A stretch of 64,000 nt of DNA from Phytophthora hibernalis (taxonomy: Eukaryota > Oomycota > Peronosporomycetes > Peronosporales > Peronosporaceae): NCBI GenBank assembly GCA_012656075.1, contig JAAKBF010000062.1:124001-188000 (forward strand). The letters run 5' to 3'. The position numbers and the translations under genes were made by a program. Under the pieces are notes generated by a model. That model saw nothing but the letters and a program-made list of their open reading frames with translations, searched no databases and was not told the DNA's origin. Positions 56,945 to 64,000 of this stretch are shown here, in pieces (position 1 is the first letter of the stretch; each line of letters begins with the position of its first letter).

Positions 56945-58462
56945 ATGGTGGCAGCTCGGAAGGTTTTAATCATCGTAGGTGTGCTCGTGGTCATTGGAGT
57001 GGCTGTGGGTATCATCGTCGGTGTCACAAGTAGTGGCGGTGACGATGCCAACACCACCAGTGACGGCACCAGCACCTCCAGCAGTTCTGGATCGGGTACT
57101 GGTACCTCAGACTCTACCTCTACCACTTCCAACGTCACCGAGTCGGACCTGCTCACCAATTCCACATCCAGTGGCAGTGGATCTGCTACCAATGAACCAA
57201 CAAGTGACCCGGAAGAAGCCAAGGCTGCACTGACCATGCTCGCAATCGGAGACTGGGGTGCTACGACCGACAAGCCTGGCTCGTGCTGCAACAAGTATCG
57301 TAAGGTGGCCAACGACTCGCTCGAGATGAAGATCGACTACTGGGCCCAGATCAACATTGCTGAGATCCTGGCTCAAGCTGCCGGTGACATCAAGCCGTCC
57401 CGGATCATTGGCCACGGTGACAACATCTACTGGAACGGTGCCGGTCCGGATGACATTGACTACCGCATGGAGAGCACGTTCGAGAGCGTGTACGACCAAC
57501 CAGAACTCGAGGGCATCCCATGGATCAACGTCGTGGGCAACCACGACCTCGGTGGCTCTGAATACATCTGCGGCGACAAGGACTACAACTTCCGCGAATG
57601 CGAAAGCACCGACGAAATGCTCAAGTACCTGAACCTCAAGTTTTCGTTGCAACAGGAGTACAAGAGTGCCAACAGCGACCGCTGGAAACTCTCGGACCAC
57701 TACTACGTCGAGAGCGTGGAGGAGAACGGCGTGTCGGTGGACATTTTCAACATCGACACCAACTTTGCCGACTCGCACGGTGTCATGCAGATCTGCTGTC
57801 AGTGCTACGGTTACGTCAAGAAGAAAAACCTGAGTGCCGCGGAGGCCAAGGCTCTTGGCAATACGTGCAATGACCGCACCCCTGGTGACGAACTGTGTGC
57901 TGGTGGAAGCACCGAGATGTACGACGCCTGCTCGGACACGATCAAGCAGTGGTGGGATGACTCGCTTGAGCAGGTCAAGAAGGACCTCTCGGCCTCGACG
58001 GCTACTTGGAAGGTGATCAACTCGCACTACTCGCCGCACTTCCACATGAGTGAGGACAAGATGAAGGAGTGGTTCATGATCACGAAGGAGGGTGGTGCTC
58101 ACGTGTGGCTTAACGGACACACGCACGGCTTCAACCACGACATCAGCAACTGGGGCACCCACTTCTACGAAAACGGAGGCGGTGGCGGTATTCAGAGTGA
58201 GACGTCAGGTATGCCTCCTGAGGTTGCCGAGAAGTACGTAGAGCACGCGTGGATCGCCGCTGGCAACCCGTACGGCTTCTTCATGCTGCACTTCTCCGAG
58301 GACTGGCTCAAGACCGAGTTTGTGACGTTCGATGACGCGTGGACTTTCAGCGTTAAAAAGGACGAGATCGTCAAGGGCGGCTACCAAAAGGGTCACTGCT
58401 GGCACGTTCCGGTTACCATCGGCACGGGTAAGGAGTGCACCACGAGCCAGAACAGAGTGTAG
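56945..58462 (+). CDS. Purple acid phosphatase (ACP5/tartrate-resistant type), membrane-anchored
   Basis: A binuclear-metal phosphatase. Single exon, 505 residues, from ATG 56945 (MVAARKVLIIVGVLVV). A hydrophobic segment at residues about 7-29 is a signal anchor or signal peptide. It is followed by about 60 Ser/Thr/Gly-rich residues, a likely O-glycosylated stalk. All five metal-site motifs are present: IGDWG, GHGDNIYWNG, VGNHD, NSHYSPHF and NGHTHGFNH. Many cysteines suggest disulfides, so the catalytic domain is probably extracellular or luminal. No frame break. Phosphate scavenging is a plausible role (inference). The closest group is the small mammalian-type enzymes, with a longer N- and C-terminus. 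Confidence 0.93.
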   Translation: MVAARKVLIIVGVLVVIGVAVGIIVGVTSSGGDDANTTSDGTSTSSSSGSGTGTSDSTSTTSNVTESDLLTNSTSSGSGSATNEPTSDPEEAKAALTMLAIGDWGATTDKPGSCCNKYRKVANDSLEMKIDYWAQINIAEILAQAAGDIKPSRIIGHGDNIYWNGAGPDDIDYRMESTFESVYDQPELEGIPWINVVGNHDLGGSEYICGDKDYNFRECESTDEMLKYLNLKFSLQQEYKSANSDRWKLSDHYYVESVEENGVSVDIFNIDTNFADSHGVMQICCQCYGYVKKKNLSAAEAKALGNTCNDRTPGDELCAGGSTEMYDACSDTIKQWWDDSLEQVKKDLSASTATWKVINSHYSPHFHMSEDKMKEWFMITKEGGAHVWLNGHTHGFNHDISNWGTHFYENGGGGGIQSETSGMPPEVAEKYVEHAWIAAGNPYGFFMLHFSEDWLKTEFVTFDDAWTFSVKKDEIVKGGYQKGHCWHVPVTIGTGKECTTSQNRV

Positions 58463-58844
58463 AGGTACACTGTGTATGTAGACATTGTGCTGTTTTGCCC
58501 GATAATACATCTATCAAAAACAGTTTTAAGCGCAAGTTGAATGTGTTCCACCGATACTGTCTTGGTCTGCTACGATAAATACTCAGGACCTCAGGGCTGC
58601 TCATGCATTACCCAGTCCTCTTGCGCCATACGTTATTCACCTGCACCCGCAGGTGTATTGGAAGCTTCTATCATCGCCGGATCTGGATTCGACGGAGTTC
58701 CTCCAGCGGGTGGGCCTGCGCTGTTAGTCAGTCGTTGTTGTTGCTGGTAAAATTGGGTTTTGTCCAGGTCTGTACGTACTTCATGACGAGGCGGCAGGTT
58801 GGGAGGTTTCGATGCGTCCGGTCCACAAGAAGTTTGCTTGGGAA
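58463..58844. other. Intergenic, between two convergent genes
   Basis: About 380 bp between the acid phosphatase stop and the coiled-coil gene stop; 3-prime UTR-like sequence only. Confidence 0.5.
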
Positions 58845-59745
58845 CTAGGAGCTGATTAAAGCCCCTTGCCCACCTACTTGGTACCCGTTCGTGTCTTGAG
58901 TTGCATTTGTCGGTTGATTTTCCACGCCCCCATCGACCTCTCCTGGTTGCACTTGTCTGCGATGCTTTGGTGGTGAGTGCTTCTGCTCACTGCCTCCCTG
59001 TCGTTCTTCTTCTTGCTGTCTACTCTGCGCCTTCTCCAACTTTAATGCATCAACGTCCTTCTCCAATCCCTCAACCTGTTGCTCCAGATCCTCCACCTGC
59101 TGCCGCAACGCCTCATTCTCCGCAGTCGTCTTGGCCACGAACTCCTCAGCCTCAGCACGCAGCGCCACCCGCTCTTCCTCCAGTCTGTTCGTCAGCTGGA
59201 TCTCCATATTGACCACATACTGTTTGGCTTCTTGCACGATACTCCCATGGACACGTCCAAACTCGGCGATCCTCTTCAACTGTTCATCTACCATAAAAAA
59301 CATTTACCAGTGTCAGGTACATGAAAAAAACTACTTTAAGTCTCCAACGTACTCGTAAAATGGTCTTCAATGTGGAAAATCACTCTTTGCTGCCACTTCT
59401 CGAGCTCTGACACGGAGATCGTCACCACCTCCTCCTGCTCTTCTTCTTCTTCACTGGAGTCTTCTTCACTCCGTTGGCTGATTGCGTCATCATCTCTACT
59501 TCGGCGGCCTCTTGGAGCTTCTCCACCAATGGGAAGCGCTCTGTGCAGGCTCCGGAACGGAGGACTCGGCAGTTGGAAGCTGTCCGAAGACTCCGTGTCC
59601 ATCGACTCCTGATTGGCCGCCGCCCCCGGAGAGACCGAGGCGCGTCCGGTAGATTGGAGGCCTCTGACGGCGAACTGCTGGCTGCCGGGTCCACGTAGCG
59701 TCGTCCGCTGCGCTTCCTCGTGACTGGCGACTTCTTCCGACCCAT
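58845..59745 (-). CDS. Coiled-coil protein of unknown function
   Basis: Two exons, 59745-59353 and 59287-58845, about 278 residues. The N-terminus is very basic (MGRKKSPVTRKRSGRRY) and nuclear-signal-like, then a Ser/Glu-rich acidic stretch, and a long leucine-heptad coiled coil (NEALRQQVEDLEQQVEGLEK, then DVDALKLEKAQ). A frame change is needed near 59625 in a G-rich run. Family not recognised; dimerisation through the coiled coil is likely. Confidence 0.65.
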
Positions 59746-59863
59746 TTGTCTGCTACTCTATTGGATTTGAAATGATTGCCATTATTGATCTGGATGGAAG
59801 CGGATTGGTGGAAAAGGCGAGCTACATTTGTAGGTTGGTGTAGGATCCGACCTAGAGTATAGG

Positions 59864-61145
59864 TTAGCGGAGCTTTTGAAGGATGCGCGCTGGAGGACAG
59901 AGGAGGACAATATTAAGTTGAAGTTGGGATTAATAATGTTGAATGGACGTACCTGCAAGGACGGCAGCGCCGAAGCCGTTGTCGATGTTGACGACGCCGA
60001 CGCCAGGAGAACAAGCATTGAGCATCGTCAGGAGTGGAGCTAGACCACCGAATGCTGCCCCGTAGCCGACACTTGTGGGCACTGCAACCACCGGAGCAGA
60101 GGTGAGACCTCCCTGTATGACATTCATGCAGTATACAATCAGTTGAGGAGGATGAAGAGCTTCAGAGACTTCAACGTACCACAACGCCAGGCAAGGCGCC
60201 GTCCATCCCAGCGACGCAAATGGCGACGTCAGCAGCTCGCAGGACGTGCTGGTTGCGCAGCAAACGGTGAATTCCAGCGACACCAACGTCGTAGAGGCGG
60301 GTAACACGGTAGTCAGCCAGTTCTGTACGAAAACACGTTAGTTTGGTAAGAGAAAGAGTGCTCCAAGTGAACCAGGTCAAGGCAGATCCTCACCAAGAGT
60401 TACAGCAGCTTCTTCCGCGACGGGGAGGTCCGATGTTCCAGCACAAAGCACGCAGGCAATGGGAGCCTCCTGGAATCATTGAAAGAAGAGAAGTACAGTC
60501 GCGTTTGGTGCAATACAGCCACAGCGAAAAGCAGCATAGACAACCACTGTTACCTTCTTCGAGTCCTCAACTCCAGACTTGTTTTCCTCGCTCTTGGTCA
60601 ATGATTTGGACGCCAAGATGCGAGGAACCTCGTAGTACGTCAGATGCTGGCCCTGAAGCATGCAAAACAACGTCAGCAACAGTCCACTACCCTCTACAGC
60701 TTCAATTCTTCCTCACTGGCATCAAGGTGCGAATGTCATCGGCAGCCAGCGGCGTGACTCGCGATGCCATCACATTGTCCTCGCCGCCGTCGATCATGGC
60801 CTGCATGATAGCCGCCACCTGCTGCGGCGTCTTGCTCTCGGCATACACCACCTCCGGAAAACCCGTGCGCGCTTCTCGCTTCGTGTCGATCTTGGCAAAG
60901 TTCCCCACTGCCTCGTACTCAGCCGCAACACCACAGAGATCCGCAGCCACTTGAGGTGAGACTTTCCCGTCCGCCACCCGCTGCAGCAGCTCCAGAATCG
61001 ACTTTTTGTCCTCCGACTGCGAATTCGACGAGGTGGACAATCCCGCAACGCGCAACTTGGTTGCAACACCCTGTCCACCAGTTGCAGAGCCTGTAAAACG
61101 CAGCAAAGCGTGGCGACGCAGACGCAGAGCACTAACGAGCTTCAT
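59864..61145 (-). CDS. LarB-family (PurE-related) protein, probable pyridinium-3,5-biscarboxylate mononucleotide synthase
   Basis: Bacterial LarB carboxylates and hydrolyses nicotinic acid adenine dinucleotide in the first step of nickel-pincer-nucleotide cofactor synthesis. Six exons from ATG 61145, no frame break, ending GAAVLAARILQKLR. The first about 45 residues are Arg/Ser-rich (MKLVSALRLRRHALLRF) and look like a mitochondrial or plastid-type leader. The LarB N-terminal domain follows: FAKIDTKREARTGFPEVVYA, then SKTPQQVAAIM. The PurE-like domain has AGTSDLPVAEEAAVT, YDVGVAGIHRLL, VAGMDGALPGVV, VVAVPTSVGYGAAFGGLAPL, NACSPGVGVVNIDNGFGA. The cysteine in NACSPG is at the position I recall as essential in LarB. 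No LarC or LarE gene is visible in this window. Divergent from the MOCS3-like gene by 95 bp. Confidence 0.88.
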
Positions 61146-61240
61146 AGTCTCTGCACGAACTTTGAACTTTGACACGCCACGTCAGACTCTATTATGAAAA
61201 TCGTATTTACCGTGACATTCGTGAATTGAGATCCTCAAAG
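61146..61240. promoter_or_regulatory. 95 bp head-to-head promoter, LarB-like/MOCS3-like
   Basis: Only 95 bp separate the two start codons, so transcription starts of both genes must lie here and co-expression is likely. No clear consensus element was identified apart from short AT-rich words. Confidence 0.55.
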
Positions 61241-62682
61241 ATGACAACTGCTCCTGCGTGCTCTCGGTGCTTGACATTGGAAGCTGAACTGGCCGAACTT
61301 CGCGTGCAAAATGCTCAGCTTCAAACACAAGTGAATTTACTTCAAGAATCGAGTGCAAAGATCCAAGAACCGGAAGCCAAAGCGACTACGTTATCGGAGA
61401 CTTTGCCGTATTCGCGTTTTTCGCGAATGGAGTTGCAACGCTATGGACGGCAGATGCTGGTGAAGGAATTTGGCGTCAAGGCGCAATTGAAATTGCGTGC
61501 TGCTAGTGTACTGCTGATTGGTGTGGGGGACTGGGTTCACCTGTGGCAATGTACTTGGCTGCAATGGGTGTGGGCACACTGGCTGTTGTTGATGCTGATC
61601 ATGTCGATCGCAGCAATTTGCATCGACAGGTTTTGCACGATGAACGAGGAGCGAAAGAATGCGAGAAGAAAGTGGACTCTGCGAAGAGAAGACTGCGGGA
61701 GCTCAACCCGTTGGTGCAGTGTGTGGTCTACCCGACGCGCTTCACCGCTGCGAACGCGTTGAAACTTGTTGAGGAGTATCAAGTGGTAGTTGATGCCTCC
61801 GACAACGTTGGTACTCGATATCTTGTTAATGATGCGTGTGCTCGTCGACGCAAGCCATTGGTGTCAGGTAGTGCGTTGGGACTTGAAGGACAAGTGACTG
61901 TGTTCACCTATTTGGACGACGAGAATGCTACGGGTGTTACCGATGCTTGTATCCGACACCGCCGCGAGCCGCGATGAGCTGTGCGGAGAACGGTGTAGTC
62001 GGTGTAGTGCCTGGTGTGATTGGTTGTCTTCAGGCTATGGAGACGGTGAAGATCATTACGGGGGTCGGAGAACCTCTTGTTGGTGTGCAGTGCTTCTATG
62101 ACGCGTACGACGGACAATTTCGACGTTTGAAAATGGGCAAGAAGAATCCTGATTGTTCAGCTTGTGGAAAGTGTGCTGTCAGTGCAGTAGACAGAGGCAT
62201 GCTGCCTTTGGACAGTTCTTTGCTTGTTGAGGGTAGTTGTACCGATGGGGCAAAGATCGACGACCTCGGATCGGAGTTTCGTATCAGTGCACAAGAATTT
62301 GCGCTGTTACGAAAGACTCCAGGACAGGAAGGCAATGAGCTAGATTCCCACCGAAAGGACTACGTTCTCCTGGATACGCGCGCGTACTCAATTCGAAATG
62401 GTGCACTTCCCCGAAGCAGTGAATATCCCAACCGCTGAGCTAATGAAGCAAGACCCTGCGAAGGTCATTGAATATTTGCAAGGTGTGACTACGGGTGTAT
62501 CCGCGGAGCAAGCAACCAACAAGACGATGAGAACATTTGTAGTCTGCCGTCGAGGCGTGGATTCAGTTAAAGCGACACGTTGGCTTGTTCACAATGGAAT
62601 CCAGGACGTATGCAACGTGGATGGGGGATACACCGAATACGCAAAAGATGGTGGTGCCGACCCAAGCTTCCCGATGTACTAA
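61241..62682 (+). CDS. MOCS3: MOCS3/Uba4-type adenylyltransferase-sulfurtransferase
   Basis: Activates a ubiquitin-like sulfur carrier (Urm1 and/or MOCS2A) by adenylation and thiolation, for tRNA thiolation and molybdenum cofactor synthesis. Starts at ATG 61241 with a short coiled coil (MTTAPACSRCLTLEAELAEL). The E1 domain has RYGRQMLVKEFG, VGGLGSPVAMYLAAMGVG (after correction), VDADHVDRSNLHRQVLH, VVDASDNVGTRYLVNDAC, and the Cys before ENGVVGVVPGVIG. Zinc cysteines appear as CYRC (after correction) and CSACGKC. The C-terminal rhodanese domain has YVLLDTR, VHFPEAVNIP and the active-site Cys in VVCRRGVDSVKA. Frame breaks: G-run 61525-61529, G-run 61932-61934 and one near 62385. About 480 residues; full two-domain architecture. 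Confidence 0.9.
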
Positions 62683-62826
62683 GATTGACACTATCCGCTG
62701 CAACTCAAAACGAAAGGCAAACCCTGTATTTTCAAGCAGTCAACGATCGCTGTATCTAGGAAGTTCTGCTAGGTAAGATTTTGTTTGGACTCGGCACAAT
62801 GCTCCCCGCGTGAGTGTGCTAAAGTT

Positions 62827-64000
62827 CTAAGGAAACATACCTTCGTTCATGGTGATGTAGTCGACAGGCGCACGGTTGCGATGACTGCGCTTTTCGTTTG
62901 GTGGTTGGGATACTTCGTCTTGCGGCGCAGTCACGGTAGTGGGCGAAGATTGATCCGACACCTTTTCATCCACGTCCCCGCCTTCTTCTTCTTCGCCTTC
63001 ATCGTCGTTTTCTTCCTCCTCGTCGGGCTCCTCTTCGTTACCCACCTTGACCTCAAAGGTTTCGTCATCTTCGCTGTCTTCATCCTTCCCGGCAAACATG
63101 AGCTCGTTGAGCTCGCGGTAGTCCACGTCGTTGCGCTTGCGCTTACCATGAACAATCAGAGTTCCGTCCTCGGATTCATCACCACTATCCTCTACAGCAG
63201 CGCGATTAATCGCAGCCTCGGTCTTGCTTCGAGTCAGTGATTCGGAACTTCCGTCACGGTAGTCGATGCGCCAGCGTGAGTATCTTCCTTTGGTCGGCGG
63301 CTCAAGGTCTGCCACGACACCAAGAACCACTTCCCCAGTTGTATGGTCAATCTTGGCTGCGGGCTCACCCACAAGATTCGGTCTCATGTAGATGGGTTTC
63401 GGTGGTTCGGCTGCACTCTTTGACCGCATCGACCGACTACAGATTGGCAGATTTACAACGAAAGTAAATACGGTAAGTCACAACGAAGCATGACGATAAT
63501 CATTTCCAGTACGTACTGATTGGGGTCGATGACGTCGTCTTTCCGAAGAAACTGCAAGTCTTGCGCACTCTCCGCCACCTCTTCAACCATTTCTTCCTCG
63601 CCGATGTCAGCTTCCTCAGGTGTGTTGTCCTCGGAATCGCCTTCGTCCTCCTCATCACCATCGTCTTCTTCATCGTTGCAAACGAAATCCTCGTCGTCGT
63701 CTTCTTCTTCGTCTTCATCAACAACAGCACTACCGCTATCTTCGCCTGACTGAGCGGTGTTGCTCGCATCCGTAATTGCTTGCTGCTCAGAATGAGTCAG
63801 CTCCGGAAAAGGTCGTCGGCGTTCTCGTACGTTGTCCCGAACACCGAGTTGACGGATTTGAGGCACTCGAAGATGGCTAGACACACTTCGCAGAACCAAG
63901 GCTCAGCGCCTGCCGGGATATTGGCTGTCAACACAGCAGGTGTCTGACACTGCTGGTGATAGGCTCGATGGCAACCGATACTGTCGCAGAGCAAGATGTC
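62827..64000 (-). CDS. PHD-finger protein, partial at right edge
   Basis: Reads leftward from the window edge, so the N-terminus is missing. The visible start is a PHD zinc finger (CDSIGCHRAYHQQCQ, then PAGAEPWFCEVC), which usually reads histone H3 tails. It continues FECLKSVNSVFGTTYENADD, as in plant PHD proteins of the HAT3.1/PRH type. Very acidic stretches follow (about 63750-63560 and 63080-62960), with two related motifs VDYRELNELMF and VDYITMNEGMF. An intron lies near 63440-63520. One base is missing at 63805-63806 (DLFPELTHSEQ). The stop is at 62829-62827; a GTATGT donor-like site just before it leaves room for alternative 3-prime splicing. A chromatin role is inferred. Confidence 0.7.

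Noticed and set aside
57107..58162. 351-codon minus-strand frame
   Set aside because: Antisense shadow of the purple acid phosphatase gene.

Overview
The window looks like nuclear DNA of an oomycete, most like Phytophthora or a close relative in the Peronosporales. The grounds are about 30 tightly packed genes, mostly 50-90 bp GT-AG introns, many divergent gene pairs with very short shared promoters, start-site elements resembling the oomycete initiator (CCATTTCC-type), and intergenic DNA rich in short palindromes such as TACATGTA. No rRNA, tRNA, CRISPR array or intact transposon was recognised.

Layout. 1-402: edge of a minus-strand gene. 1.0-4.9 kb: an RCC1/BTB protein, then a decayed protein kinase. 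5.3-10.5 kb: a metabolic block with the E2 and E1-beta subunits of branched-chain 2-oxoacid dehydrogenase on either side of a xylulokinase. 10.6-17.8 kb: a DENN-domain protein, a coiled-coil/Tudor-like protein ending in a CaaX box, and a phosphoesterase-like protein. 18.7-30.9 kb: PP2C phosphatase, NSUN2-type RNA methyltransferase, an unknown protein, WW and IQ proteins, a coiled-coil protein and a PNUTS-like PP1 regulator. 31.4-42.1 kb: ribosomal protein S6, cytochrome c heme lyase fused to a twin CX9C domain, an ankyrin protein, a FYVE-related/GRAM/myotubularin phosphatase and a LisH protein. 42.1-56.9 kb: a gene-poor region rich in repeats and palindromes, holding two inverted paralogues with an FCS-type zinc finger, an ODR4 homologue and a WW-RRM protein. 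56.9-64 kb: purple acid phosphatase, a coiled-coil protein, a LarB-family protein head-to-head with a MOCS3/Uba4-type E1-rhodanese, and the edge of a PHD-finger gene.

Data quality. More than half of the genes contain single-base frame breaks, mostly one base missing from a run of identical bases (often C or G), inside otherwise well conserved protein. This looks like consensus error in the assembly rather than gene decay, so these genes are annotated as functional and the breaks are listed. The kinase at 3.9-4.9 kb is the exception: it has lost its catalytic motifs and is called a pseudogene.

Candidates for something new: a LarB (nickel-pincer-nucleotide pathway) homologue with a mitochondrial-type leader sharing a 95 bp promoter with a sulfur-carrier activating enzyme; a heme lyase with three evenly spaced CPV motifs and a C-terminal twin CX9C domain; the inverted FCS-zinc-finger paralogues; and palindromic motifs present far above chance.
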